From Prorocentrum cordatum (lineage: Eukaryota; Sar; Dinophyceae; Prorocentrales; Prorocentraceae), in assembly GCA_963575745.1 (NCBI GenBank), contig CAUYUJ010015946.1, positions 2,501 to 66,500 of the forward strand: a stretch of 64,000 bases of DNA, written 5' to 3'. The position numbers were made by a program, and so were the translations under genes. Of this stretch, positions 41,550-52,692 are shown piece after piece. A model generated the notes under the pieces. The model saw only the letters and a list, made by a program, of their open reading frames with translations, made no database searches and was not told where the DNA came from. Each line of letters opens with the position of its first letter. Within the stretch, counting starts at the first letter, position 1.

Positions 41550-42700
41550 CATGACGCCCGCCATCGCCGAACATAAAGAAACGCGCTCAGGGCATCATCG
41601 CCAAGGCCAAGCAGCTCACCGCGCAGTCTGAGGCTAGGTGCACCAAAGCATGGGCCACTTGGGCGAACGACGCGTTCGCGGGAGGCGATGGGCTGGCACG
41701 CAGGTTCGCCAAGCCGAGGCACGAGGTAGAACTCCCACGGGCCAATGTGAGTGGCCACCCGTGCGACCTCGCGAACACCGGGCTCGGCGATTGGAAGGCC
41801 ATTCGGGAGCACCACCAGCTCGGCGAGGCCTCGCTCCCTCCTGGTGCTGAGCATTGGCCAGAGCTCCCGCACCTCGCGGTGCAAGACCTGCGTTCGGCCA
41901 CCCGCTCTTCCAAGCAAGGCACGGCCTTTGGCCAAAGAGGCTTCCGCCCGAGGCAACTCGACGTCCTCTCCGACGAGGCTTTGCTGGCGCTGTCGTTACT
42001 ATTCCACGCTTGCGAGCATCGCCTTGGATGGCCGCCGCAGCGCATCGTGACATTCCTAGTCCGCGTACCAACGGCTGGGGGAGGCATTAGACTGATCGGG
42101 CTACTCAACACGGTGGTTCGCCTTTGGAGTCGCGCGCGGCGCCCGCTGGCAGCCCAGTGGGAAGCCGCCCATCGAGAGGAGCACGCCTGGGGGCTTGGCC
42201 CAGGCAGGAGTTTTTCTGCCTCCGTTTTCGCCCACAACCTGTCCTCGGAGATTGTGCTGGCCAGGCAACAGGACGTGATCACACTCATGGTGGACTTGAT
42301 GAAACGTTTCGACATGGTTGCGCCTGTAGTATTGGTGCGCAAAGCTTTCGAAGTGGGATTTCCACCGAGACTTGCATGACTACTGGTGCAGTTGTACTGC
42401 CAGCCTCGCGTGGCGCGGGCCCACGGCAGCTAGAGCGAGCTCTACATATCTTTCCAGGGCATCGTGGCAGGCTGCTCGCAGGCGGCCACGCTCCTGGCGG
42501 TGCTGATGCAAAGGGCCATGCTGCGGCTCAGCGCCCTCTGCCCCGCGCTGCAGCCCAGGCAGTTGGTGGACGACGTGTCGTTGCACTGGACTGGCCCCGC
42601 TGGCCGCAGTTCGCTGGAGTTCGGCGAAGGCATCGACCAGCTCTCGCACGAGCGCAAGTCCCTGAAGCTGCACATCCAGATCAAGAAACTGGGCTACGTG
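41550..42700 (+). pseudogene. LINE reverse transcriptase, two in-frame stops
   Basis: One frame carries the RT from the insertion border onward: KRAQGIIAKAKQLTAQSEAR, then the finger region (FGQRGFRPRQLDVLSDEA), RLIGLLNTVVRLWSR and MVDLMKRFDMVAP (motif A, about 42287-42313). A TGA at 42377 and a TAG at 42431 interrupt it. Beyond them the same frame holds GIVAGCSQAATLLAVL (motif B) and RQLVDDVSLHW (motif C, GAC-GAC at 42569-42574). The frame then shifts near 42700. Order and motifs are those of LINE RTs; this copy cannot make the full enzyme. Confidence 0.85.
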
Positions 42701-43692
42701 GCTTCGTCAAGTCGCGCTGCGCGGCGGTTCAGCTCGGCGGCGCGGGCTCGGCAAATCGCAGGCCCACCGTGGATCCGCAACCACGGGCGCGAGTCGGGTG
42801 GGCCGAGAGTGCGACGCCGCCAGGAGGCCGAAAGACATGCGCCTCTACGCGGCCAGGTTCGACGACCCATGATTCTCAAGAAGGCGGCGGGTGCCAGGCG
42901 CATGACGCGCATCCAGAAAGCTGGTCTCGCACCCTCGGTCACGCACGGGGCCTCGGTCAGTGCGGTCGCAGACGCCGCGCTCAAGCAGACGCGCTCGCTC
43001 AAGCGAGGGCCGCGTGGCGGTTCGTGGGCGGCCAGATGCGCACCCAGCCCAGCTGGGGCAGAGTACGTGGACCCATAGGCGCACCGTGGCTTTCTTCGGC
43101 TCGGACCGGCTGGCGGTTCAGCTCGGCTACCACGTTCGAGACCGACCTCGGCACTGCGTTGCACCTCCTGGAGATGTCACCTCGCGACGTCCGCGACCAA
43201 GCCAACCAGGAAGTCACGCGCTGGCTGTTGGCGCGGGCTGAGAGCCGCATCGAGGGGCGCAACGGCGAGCAGTTCTGGCACTGCGGCATTCGGCGGCGCG
43301 CGGAGGAGGCCGTTCGGGATCCGCCCGAACGAGGCCCACTGCAGTGTGTTTGGGCTGATGCGATGTGGCCTCGCCAGAGAGGGTTCGAGAAGAGACTGGC
43401 CTCGGATGGTCGTTGTCTGGCATGCGGTGCACAGCGTGAGACCCACGGCCATCGCTGTCACAAGTGCCCTGTGCTCCTGGACCCTGCCCTGCACGAGGCG
43501 GGGCCCCCAGGAGTCATTAAGACCCGCGAGCGTATGAACCAGCAGGCCTTGGAGTCTGCCCTGGGCGAGCCCCACGAGACCCTGCGGTTTGCCTATGCCA
43601 TCCCGCTAGCGCCCCTCCCGCTGAGGCTCCGCCCACGCGTCGCGCCACTGGGGAGATGCCGAGCTGCCTTGGGGCGGCCGTCTGTACATTGA
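42700..43692 (+). pseudogene. LINE post-RT region with Cys/His motif
   Basis: After a frameshift the reading continues (GFVKSRCAAVQLGGAG) as an Arg/Ala-rich connector with plausible helical parts (SPRDVRDQANQEVTRWLLAR). It ends with RCLACGAQRETHGHRCHKCP near 43410-43470, a C-x2-C...H...C arrangement typical between RT and RNase H or at the C-terminus of many LINE ORF2 proteins. It leads into RNase H in the next frame. Confidence 0.7.
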
Positions 43693-44314
43693 TGGCGGTG
43701 GTTTCGGCATGGGCATTCCTGACATTGCTGGATGTTCGTGGGCCGTGGCCCAGTTGCGAGACGATGGCTGGCCATGTAATCCGATGTTCGGCATTCTTCC
43801 ATCGGTGCAGGCGGTGGCCGGAGCTGAGAGATATGCTGGGCTGATCGCTACTTGCCTCCCCCCTCAGGCCACTAGTCTTGTCTCGGGCCATTTAAGTTTT
43901 GCGGGGGAAGGGCGAAGGTGGAGCCCTCGCGACGCGTCCGCCTCGGCTCGCCATGCTGCCCTCTGGAGAGCCCTGCGTGCCACGGTGGCCCGCCAAGGCA
44001 GGAGGCCGCCGTCGTTTGGATGGATTCCCTCGCGCAAATCCCTGGCCCAGGCTATCGAGCTCAATCTTGACCTCCAGCATTGGCTCGGTAATGGGTGGGT
44101 CGACCTGTTGCCAGCGTTGCCCTGGGCCTGGCCAGCCCCGCCAAGAGCCTCGTTCGTAGTCGTGAGTTTAGTCTGGAGGAGGCCTGTCTGGACGCTCGCT
44201 TCTTGGCGCGAGCTTCTGCTCGCGTGGCTGGCTCGGGCGCCTGGGGCCCCGTGGGGGCTGGTCCTCGGCGACCTCCCCCCGAACCTCGGCCGCCTAAATT
44301 GCTCGCGTTTCTAG
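43679..44314 (+). pseudogene. LINE RNase H domain
   Basis: Begins LYIDGGGFGMGIPDIAGCSW with the first Asp codon at 43691-43693. AERYAGLIATCL supplies the Glu and FGWIPSRKSLAQAI...LGNGWVD supplies the C-terminal substrate-contact part. The usual second-strand Asp motif appears as VSGHLSF (Gly where Asp is expected), so activity is doubtful. It belongs to the LINE ORF2 with frame offset from the preceding segment. RNase H is present in several LINE clades. Confidence 0.7.
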
Positions 44315-46239
44315 CGCACGAGTGCGCGGACCCCCCTGGATGGGGGGGCCCGCTGCGCGGCTTGCAACCGCGTCGCTCGCGCGGCAGAGGCCATGCGACG
44401 TCTTGAATCGCTTCCCTGCGCGGCTTCCCGCTTGGCCAGGCTCCGCGCCCGGGCGGCCATGCAGGCCGAGGGGGTCAGCCCTACCCCTCCGCGCCCCTCC
44501 CCCGCGGTGGCCTTGGCCCTGATCGCCGCCGCCGCCGTCGCCGTCGCTTCGGCCCCAGCTGAGAGGGCCGAGACTGACCGCGGTAGGGGGGGGGCGAGCT
44601 GCTCGCCCAGGCGGCAAGAGGAAAGCCCTGCCCCCTCTGCGCCCCCGCCCAGGTCTCGACGCAGGTTGCACGGAACCCAGTCGTCCCGAGCCTTCGAGCT
44701 GGATCGACCTGCCCGCGTGCTGGCCTCGACCGAGGCCCTGGAGCCCGTCTGGGCGCTGCTTTGCTTCGGAGATCGCGGGCTCGGGGCCCGACGTTGCCCC
44801 GTCGGAGCGCCCCGAGAGCAGCCTCTCGGACGATGCCCGACGTGCTGCGATCGTGGATCGCCTTCTCAGAGCTGCGGGGGGTGCACCTGCTGCCCCTGCC
44901 TCTCGCCGCGCCCCCTCCTCTCCTGAAGACCCCCTCGGGTGGTTTGCTGGAGGCCCCCCCATGGAGGAGCTGGAGGAGTCGGCGTGCGAGGTGGCTGGGA
45001 GGGCGGGCGATCGCGCGATGCGAGCGCGGTCGAGCAGCCCCGCCCCGCCGACGGCGGCGCCAGCAGCGCCCCCGCCGCCGTCGGCGCCTGCAGCTGCAGC
45101 GCGGGCCCCGCGAATGCGGGGCCAGGCAGCCCGCAGCCATGCCGCGACCGCGGCTGCCACCGAGGAGGGGGGCGGGGAGGCGGGTGCGCCTCGTTCGGGT
45201 GGGTCGGAGGAGGTCGCCCTGGACCGAGGCCACGAGATCTTCGCTTGCCCCCCGCGCCTTGTCCAAGAGTCTGTCTTCAGCCTGCCCTGGCGCGCTCCCG
45301 GAGCCTCGGCAGCGCACGACGCCCGCCGAGCGTGAGCGAGCTCGTCGGAGGGGTCGGCTTGTTCAGGGGCTTACCCGATAACGGGCAAGGCTTTGGGCTC
45401 GGGGCCGCAGGCCGCCGCTCCCTCCCAGGGGTGGGAGTTTTTGTTTAAAAAGTTCCCCCTTGGCCCCCGAAGGGTTTCGGAGGCTTCTTGATCGGCGATT
45501 TGGGGATCGCCTGCTGCCGAGCTTCTGGTTTTGCCCAGGGGCTCCAAAGCGGCCCGCGTGGGCCCCGCTGGTTCAGGCCGCGGCCCGTAGCTCCTCGATG
45601 CGGGACGCGCGCCCTTCATTGCCCGACACACGCAAACACACACATGCACACATATACTTGTTTTACCGCACATTCGAAGCCCAGCGGCGGAAGCAAATCA
45701 AAACCGCGCGCAAACACACAGCACGAGAGGAGGACACAAGGCAGGGCGCGGTCGACAAGCCAGACGGTCTGGTGTTGCGCGCCGCGAGGGCGCCCTCCGG
45801 GTCGGCTGGGGGCACCCTCTGCGTGGCCGCCAGGGCGTTTTGCGAGGCGCGCCCACGGGGCCGCGCGCCACTCGGCAGCGGTCCCTGCAGCTAAATCTCG
45901 AGATCCAGTCACAAAAAATTCGGCCTGCAGCAGAACAGTTGCAGTGCAGAGCCAGCGTTTGGAGAATAGCCGCGCGAGTATAACTGCTGTCGGCTCTCTC
46001 GCGCACTCATCGTTTCGACGGTTGCGCGGGCAAGATTTAGATATCCACATCCACTGCGCCTCGGGTGTCTGGGGCAGGGGGAGCCCGAAACTCCAAGATG
46101 CAGCGGGTATGGGTACACATATTGCCCACATTGGTGCCAGTCGGACGAGCGCTTCGCGAACGTTCGGGGCCGGTCGTGCCGCTGGATTCAAGGTTTAGGT
46201 CGGGCGCGTCCTCCTGCAGACGGCGTTTGGGCGAAAATC
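44315..46239. other. LINE 3' flank / intergenic, no gene recognised
   Basis: Up to about 45320 frames are Ala/Arg/Pro-rich. One contains GGARCAACNRVARAAEAMRR (near 44350), which may be a Cys motif of a retroelement tail. A T-run and AAAAAGTTCCCCC lie near 45440. From 45600 on sequence is mixed (CACACATGCACACAT run near 45635). Near 46040-46120 there is a weak MITE-8-like hairpin (CATCCACTGCG). Confidence 0.5.
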
Positions 46240-46339
46240 AACCATATTAAAGCAAATACCGCAACCTAGTCAAACATAGTCAACACACCGTTCTCATACT
46301 TCTTATCCTTTTGTTTTTGGAGGGACAGGCCCGACTTAA
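46240..46339 (-). mobile_element. MITE-1 partial copy f
   Basis: On the minus strand TTAAGTCGGGCCTGTCCCTC starts at 46339 and about 90 bp of AT-rich sequence follows. The opposite end is missing. Confidence 0.6.
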
Positions 46340-46726
46340 CTCAAGGTGGCAGCAACCGCGACGCCGAGCCCACTGAGGTCAGACTGCGCCGCGCACGCTC
46401 GCACGCGCCGAAAGCACTTTGGAAGTACCTTCGGGGCGCCGCGGGTACCCGACAAAAATATTGGTGTTGGCGTGCCAGAGCGCTTTCTGGTGCGGAGCTG
46501 GGCGCCCTGGCGCGGACGGCCGAACGACCCTTGCAGCGGGACACCCTGGCAACGCGGTAGCCGCCGCAAACGCTGTTGGTTTACGCTGGGGCCGCGCAAA
46601 GGCGGCGCCAAACGAAGTTGTTCCACAGCGAGCAGTGTTGGTTCGTTTTGGGCCGCGGCGGGCCCTCACGGATCGGCCCACCGCTCGCGGCGCGCAGCAG
46701 AGGCCGCAGCTCAGTGGGGTCCAGGG

Positions 46727-46888
46727 TCAAGTCGGGATTGTCTCTCTGCAGGAAAAATCTAAAAGTAGTTCCCACATATTACGGGGACGAGTTTTTGACT
46801 GCGTTTGCTATTTCTGGAATATGAGTTGGCTACTGCTTCCATTCGTCGTGCAAAAATCCGCCTGTATAGGAGGACGTGCCCGGCTTGA
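46727..46888 (+). mobile_element. MITE-1 copy c
   Basis: Left TCAAGTCGGGATTGTCTCTC, right GAGGACGTGCCCGGCTTGA, interior GGGGACGAGTTTTTGACTG and CGTGCAAAAATCCGCCTGTA. Confidence 0.88.
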
Positions 46889-49096
46889 GTCCAAACCTCC
46901 GGTCGAATTTTGTTAGTGGATATGTGTTTTTCGTTTTGCTCCGCAGCGTCGGATTTCAGGGGTCGCGTGGTCACGTGGGTCGCCCAGTTGCCGCCGTGGA
47001 GCAGCGCATACGCCGCTTCCGCAGCACCGCGCCGCTGTGCGCGCCAGCCGCACCGCGGCGCCGCGTGGATCCGTCGGCTGCGGGAAGGCCCACGGCAGCT
47101 GGCTCGGCCGCTCCGTCCGCCTCTCGGTGCTGCCGCCGCCTTGGCCCACGGCGCCGCCTGTATCGGGGGTGGCAAAGAAGGGGGTGATGACTAGGGGGGG
47201 GTGGATATCATGGCGGGGGCCATGATATTTCCCCAGGTTTCATGGCGCCTCGTCTTATTTCATTACGTCCCTGGCCCCCCCCCCCGCTGGGCCGCGCGCG
47301 TGCCGCCTGTCATGATTTGCACCCCCCCCTCTTGGACACCCCCCCTTGGCCGCTCCCGACTGTCCGGTCGGGAAGTTTGGGAGGGCTAGTGGCTCTGCCG
47401 GTGCTGGGCCACCACGCTTCGGCATGCCACGCTGTGCATCGCGCGGTTCTCGACCGTCCGCGCCCCGAGCTCTCGCGAGCCTGTCGCCCTGCAGGGTGGG
47501 GCGACTGGCTACCCGCTCGCAGGGGAGAGCGTGTCGCCAGGGCCGCAGCGGCAGCACGCTGTGCAAGAGCTCCCCACCGTACCTCCGGTTCACGCGGGGT
47601 CCGGCTGGGACGTCGCTTCTGTGGTCAGCCGAAGACTCGAAGTTCCACCGCGGCCAACATCGCCTAAAGGGCCGTGAGCGCGGCCAGCTGGATGGCCCGC
47701 AGTTGCAACAGAGCTGCCGCGGGAAGTCGGCCGCCGCAGCGGGAACTGCCAGGCGATCCGCAGCATCGTTCCCGAGGAGGTCCGCCTCTGCGATCACAGG
47801 CGCAGCCGCGCCCCCTCGCCGAGATTCGCCTCAGCCCACGTCGCGGTGGCGAAGCCAAGCTGGCAGTGAGGCGGGCGCAAGACCCGAAGGTCTGCATGCG
47901 GATGCGCCGCTCCGCACGTGCTCCGGAGTCGGTGACGACCTCCACCAGGCAGCCCGCGGCGGTGCCGGGCAGCGCCGCGGGTCACCTCGGCCCGTTGCGC
48001 GGCCTGCGCGCCACTGACAGGGCCCCAGCAGTCCACCGGAGGCGGCCTGGGGCGCTCCAACCGCCGGCAGTAGCTGCTGCGGGTCATCGCGGGTCCTGGC
48101 ACGCGCCGTCTGGCCAGGCCTGGCATCGCGGTGAGTCCAGGGGTCTACTCCAGAGTGTGCCCGCAGAGCGGGCGCGGGCAGGCTGGCGGCGGCGGCCAGA
48201 CCCGCCAACGGGGGGTCCTGCGGGAGAGCTCAGGAGTTCGCGGCGCTGCGCTGCAGGCGGGCCCTGCGGGCAGGGCTGTGCACCCCGTGGCGGCGGAACA
48301 GAAGCGCGGCCCTCCAGAGCTCGGCGGGGAAACGCACGCGCCGCAGCGCTTCGCAAGCTGCCTCCGAGGCGTGATGGCGGGCACGGCCGCCGGGTCGAGG
48401 CTCTTTGCGCACCGAACACCGCTTCTGCAGCAGCGTGGAAGCAGCCCTGGCATCCCGCGCGCGGCGGCGGCACGGAGATCAGCAAGCCTGGGGGGGTGCG
48501 AAAGGCGTCCCTGGCCCGAGGTGCCCCCCCAGCTTCTGCGCTCAATCTCGAAGCCCCTGGGGACATTTGTGTGCCTCGTGGTGGGGTGCTCTGGAGGCCG
48601 CGGGCACGTGGCGCCGCACATGCCGGGTTGCCGAGCTCGCTGCGGCACCGAGGAAGCAGTGCCGGCGGACGTCCACGGGCAAGTGCCCGTTCACGCGGGC
48701 AAGCCCGCCGCACGCCGCCTTGGCGCGCCTGGCTGTGACGGCAGGGCGGTGTGCGCGCCCAGCAGCTGCGGTGACGTTGAGGCCGCCGCGCTCGCCTCGA
48801 CATTCTGGTCAGCACGCACCCGGGGCGAGGAGCAGCGGTATAGGTACTTCTTGTTTCCCCACGCGTTGGCGGCGGCCGATCGCGTCTGTTCGGCTGCAGA
48901 CATCGTCGCACCGCGGCCGCGTTGGTGGATCTCTTGCTCTCGTGCTTGTTGAGGCGCCATCCCTGGCCTGCTCGGAGGCCTCCGTCGCGGACAGCTCCTC
49001 CCACAAAGGGTGTCTCGCCTCGCCGGCGCCGTGTGCGCTATGCGCTGGTACTCCACAGCGCGGCGGCATCCACACAGAAAGCCAGCGCTGCCGGCC
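46889..49096. other. GC-rich region with possible retroelement relic
   Basis: It contains GATATCATGGCGGGGGCCAT-type palindromes and poly-C runs (about 47200-47345). On the minus strand at about 47800-47680 is an RNase-H-like scrap (see separate entry). Many long Ala/Arg-rich frames exist on both strands without other recognisable domains. Confidence 0.5.
47660..47830 (-). pseudogene. Possible RNase H C-terminal relic
   Basis: The minus frame reads APVIAEADLLGNDAADRLAV. The GND-AAD-LA pattern is the last conserved motif of RNase H domains in retroelement Pol proteins. Upstream catalytic motifs could not be placed in one frame. Identification rests on this short motif only. Confidence 0.35.
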
Positions 49097-49175
49097 CTGG
49101 CGCGCTCCGCGCGCCAGGGAGGGGGGGCCAGCGCGGATCCAAGAAATTCGCGCGGAGCGCCAAAAGTTTATGTTG
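49097..49175 (+). mobile_element. MITE-3 partial copy c
   Basis: Matches the right part of MITE-3 copy b: GCGCGCCAGGGAGGGGGG, GCGGATCCAAGAAATTCGCG, then GCGCCAAAAGTTTATG. The left arm is missing. Confidence 0.75.
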
Positions 49176-49690
49176 ATGGCATTTTTTCTTCTTCTATGAG
49201 CATGTTCAGCAGAGAAGACGGCGATTGTGCAGCCAGGCAGGACTCCGACAGCGGAGCACTTGCGTCGCGCATCCGCTGGTGAACGGACTCTTAGGCGTGC
49301 TCGGCTGGGCCGACGATTCACGGCGGCATCCTAGCGCGCTCGGGCATGCTGGACAAGGAGCGCGGCACGATGCGATCGCAAGCCTGTGTCGAAGCCTGGT
49401 GCCGCCCCCGCGAAGCTGTCGCCAAAGCTCGGCGGCCTCGGGCCATCGCAGGGCCAGGTACTGGAGTTTCACAGTCTGACATGACTGGACAGCATCGAGG
49501 AATAAAACTTTTCATCGCTGTCATCCTTCCTCTACCTACGGATTTCTTTGGACAGACGGTGAGGCCCTTCGGCTCCCGGCCTCAACTCCCAGAGGCGCGA
49601 GCTCTGCGGTGCCGCGGCGCTTCTCCTCGCCCGCGCGGCGGAAGCGCAGGCACGCGAGGTGCCCGGGCGCAGCCCGCGGCACAAATAGAG
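49176..49690. other. Intergenic, no gene recognised
   Basis: Mixed GC-rich sequence. No open frame shows a domain. Confidence 0.5.
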
Positions 49691-49800
49691 TTAAGTCGGG
49701 CTTGTCCCTGTACAGGAAGAGTATTCAAGCATAATTAAACAATACATTGGGGACGATGTTTTAGACTATTTTTGAATATTTCTACATGTTTGGCGTATTT

Positions 49801-50912
49801 ACCTAACAGCGAAGACTGATAGGTTTCTAGTGGGGTCAAAAGAGAGCAGCAGATGACTCCACAGGGGGGTCTGGGCGGGTGCCGGACAGGGTGCCGCAGA
49901 AGTCGTTTTAAGCCAACAGTCACACACTTCGTGCTCTTCGACCTCCCAGAACTCCATTCCCGGGCCACATTCTGAATGCCCGGAGCCAACTGTAGGCCAC
50001 TTCGTGCTCTTCGACTTCCCAGAACTCCATTCCCGGGCCACATTTTGAATGCCCGGAGCCAACTGTAGGCCACTTCGTGGTCTTCGAGTCCCCAGAACTC
50101 CATTCCCGGGCCACATTTTGAATGCCCGGAGCCAACTGTAGGCCACTGTGAGTTCCCAGGGGCCAGATTTTCCCGGAGCCAACTGTTCGAGGCCCAGAAT
50201 GCTCCATTCGGGCCACATTTTGAATGCCCGGAGCCAACTGTAGGCCACTTCGTGCTCTTCGAGTTCCCAGAACTCCATTCCCGGGCCACATTTTGAATGC
50301 CCGGAGCCAACTGTAGGCCACTTCGTGCTCTTCGAGTTCCCAGAACTCCATTCCCGGGCCACATTTTGAATGCCCGTAGCCAACTGTAGGCCTTCGTGCT
50401 TCGACTTCCCAGAACTCCCTTTCCTGGGCCACATTTTGAATGCTGAGGCAGGCTGATGCTGCGGTCGAGGCAGGCTGGGGCTGAGGCAGGCTGAGGCTGA
50501 GGCCGAGGCTGAAGGCAGACTGAGGCTGAGGCTGAAGCAGACTGAGGCCGAGGCTGAGGCAGGCTGAGGCTGAGGCTGAGGCAGGCTGATGCTGAGGCAG
50601 GCTGAGGCTGAGGCTGAGGCTGATGCAGGCTGAGGCTGAGGCAGGCTGAGGCTGAGGCCGAGGCTGAAGGCAGACTGAGGCTGAGGCTGAAGCAGGCTGA
50701 GGCTGAGGCTGAGGCAGGCTGAGGCTGAGGCAGGCTGAGGCTGAGGCTGAGGCAGGCTGAGGTTGAGGCTGTGACTGCGACTGCCGTTGCCGCTGCGATT
50801 GTCATCGCGAATGCGACTACGACTGCGAGAACAGCAGAATTCTACAACTGTATTTTCATCTGAATCTTAAGGGGAATGCTTTCATATATGCTTCTACACA
50901 TCGCTGTTAGGT
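49801..50912 (+). mobile_element. Non-autonomous TIR element with 73-bp minisatellite, copy 2
   Basis: Starts ACCTAACAGCGAAGACTGAT and ends CGCTGTTAGGT. It keeps the left block with CTCCACAGGGGGGTC, about seven 73-bp units (49925-50440, one of them scrambled near 50150-50215), a GAGGCTGAGGCAGGCT-type repeat (50440-50770) and the conserved right end. It is inserted in MITE-1 copy d. Conserved bases continue to GGATAAT after the TIR, so the exact right border and target duplication (perhaps ATTT) are uncertain. Confidence 0.9.
50440..50770 (+). repeat. GAGGCTGAGGCAGGCT short tandem repeat
   Basis: Irregular GAGGCT, GAGGCAGGCT and GAGGCCGAGGCT units. A shorter version fills the same slot in copy 3 (52310-52500). 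Confidence 0.93.
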
Positions 50913-50983
50913 TGCTTTGCCAGGATAATTTTAGAAATTGTCCGTCCAATATCCGTCTGTAGGAGTACACCTCCGACCTAAAA

Positions 50984-51566
50984 CTAGAGATGATCCATCG
51001 GGGTGGTTTGGCTTCGCATTTCTGCTGAAAAGATCGCCTGCAGCGGAGACCCATGCCAAGAAGCACCCTGCCTGCCTCCAGGGTGCCCTTCGATGGATTT
51101 GCTATGATAAGCGTTACGTTCTCGCACCAAAAATCCATGGACATCCTGAAGTCTCAGGATTGGGTTTCTGGCGTTTTTTTTTTTTTTTTTTGTGGACTGG
51201 CCTACCATGCCCGTGACGGCTTGGGCCTCTCAACTTGGGTCCGCCACAAAGGGCCACGGGTCATGACGCCAGCATCACAGAGCGGATCTTGTTTGGAAAA
51301 CCATAGGATGGGCCCGGAGTGTTCTGGAGAATTCCGGTTTGGATTTCGAAGGAATTTCGTGCGGATTTGTTTTGGCCAGAAGACTCACAACCAAAACCCA
51401 CGCGAAAATCACTTCGTTATTTCCCTCGCCGTTGTGGGGGTTCTGCACGGACAGAGAAATCCACGCAAAAGTCCGCAGCTCACGTCTGCAAGGCCGGCGC
51501 CGTGGCCAGGGGTCCATTCATTGCTGGCCACCGGCAGCTGCCAGATGGACCAGCTGGCCCAGAGTC
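50984..51566. other. Intergenic, no gene recognised
   Basis: A run of about 20 T lies near 51173-51192 (poly-A on the minus strand). Otherwise mixed sequence without a recognised gene. Confidence 0.5.
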
Positions 51567-52692
51567 AGGAGGAGAAAAAACACACAGACACAATTATTCC
51601 CCCAATTCCCTAGAAAATATGGGAAAATATGGGAAGTGGGGGGGGAAGACAGAAACCCAGAAAGTATGGGAAGATATGGGGGATCATTTTTACCTAACAG
51701 CTTGTTCTGATAGGTTTCTAGTAGGGTCAAAAGAGAGCAGCAGATGACTCCACAGGGGGGTCTGGGCGGGTGCCGGACAGGGTGCCGCAGAAGTCGTTTT
51801 AAGCCAACAGTCACACACTTCGTGCTCTTCGACCTCCCAGAACTCCATTCCCGGGCCACATTCTGAATGCCCGGAGCCAACTGTAGGCCACTTCGTGCTC
51901 TTCGACTTCCCAGAACTCCATTCCCGGGCCACATTTTGAATGCCCGGAGCCAACTGTAGGCCACTTCGTGCTCTTCGACTTCCCAGAACTCCATTCCCGG
52001 GCCACATTTTGGATGCCCGGAGCCAACTGTAGGCCACTTCGTGCTCTTCGAGTTCCCAGAACTCCATTCCCGGGCCACATTTTGGATGCCCGGAGCCAAC
52101 TGTAGGCCACTTCGTGGTCTTCGAGTTCCCAGAACTCCATTCCTGGGCATGATTTTGAATGCCCGGAGCCAACTGTAGGCCACTTCGTGTCTTCGAGTTC
52201 CCAGAACTCCATTCCTGGGCATGATTTTGAATGCCCGGAGCCAACTGTAGGCCACTTCGTGTTCTTCGAGTTCCCAGAACTCCATTCCCGGGCTTTTGAT
52301 GCAGGAGAGGCAGGCTGATGCTGAGGCAGGCTGAGGCTGAGGCTGAGGCTGATGCAGGCTGAGGCTGAGGCAGCCTGAGGCTGACGCCGAGGCTGAAGGC
52401 AGACTGAGGCTGAGGCTGAAGCAGGCTGAGGCTGAGGCTGAGGCAGGCTGAGGCTGAGGCAGGCTGAGGCTGAGGCTGAGGCAGGCTGAGGCTGAGGCTG
52501 TGACTGTGACTGCCGTTGCCACTGCGACTGTCATCGCGAATGCGACTACGACTGCGAGAACAGCACAATTCTACAACTGGATTCTCATCTGAATCTTAAG
52601 GGGAATGCTTCCAGATATGCTCCTACACATCGCTGTTAGGTTGCTTTGCCGGGATAATATTTGTGTATTTATTTGTGTGTCTCAGGGCCCCT
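51567..52692 (+). mobile_element. MITE-2 copy d, split by TIR element copy 3
   Basis: The left part (51567-51691) has AAAAAACACACAGACACAAT and GGGGGGAAGACAGAAACCCA. The right part (about 52655-52692) is TGTGTATTTATTTGTGTGTC followed by CAGGGCCCC. The 950-bp minisatellite element lies between them. Confidence 0.82.
51692..52641 (+). mobile_element. Non-autonomous TIR element with 73-bp minisatellite, copy 3
   Basis: Left end ACCTAACAGCTTGTTCTGAT (one mismatch in the TIR), right end CGCTGTTAGGT. It holds about six and a half 73-bp units (51815-52295), GAGGCTGAGG repeats (52310-52500) and the conserved right end. Units near 52140-52230 carry CCTGGGCATGATTTTGAATG, a local variant homogenised between neighbours. 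Confidence 0.9.

Larger units (their letters stand above)
49691..50983 (+). mobile_element. MITE-1 copy d, split by TIR element copy 2
   Basis: The left half (49691-49800) starts TTAAGTCGGGCTTGTCCCTG and carries GGGGACGATGTTTTAGACT. The right half (about 50926-50983) has CGTCCAATATCCGTCTGTAG and ends CCTCCGACCTAAA. Between them lies the 1.1 kb minisatellite element. Rejoined by position, the halves match a full MITE-1. Confidence 0.85.

Noticed and set aside
44294-45335. Ala/Arg-rich ORFs on both strands
   Set aside because: High GC makes stops rare; no motif beyond a possible C-x2-C, so not called as a gene.
49735-52568. Minus-strand ORFs of 290-356 residues
   Set aside because: Same minisatellite and GAGGCT repeats inside TIR element copies 2 and 3; no evidence of coding constraint.
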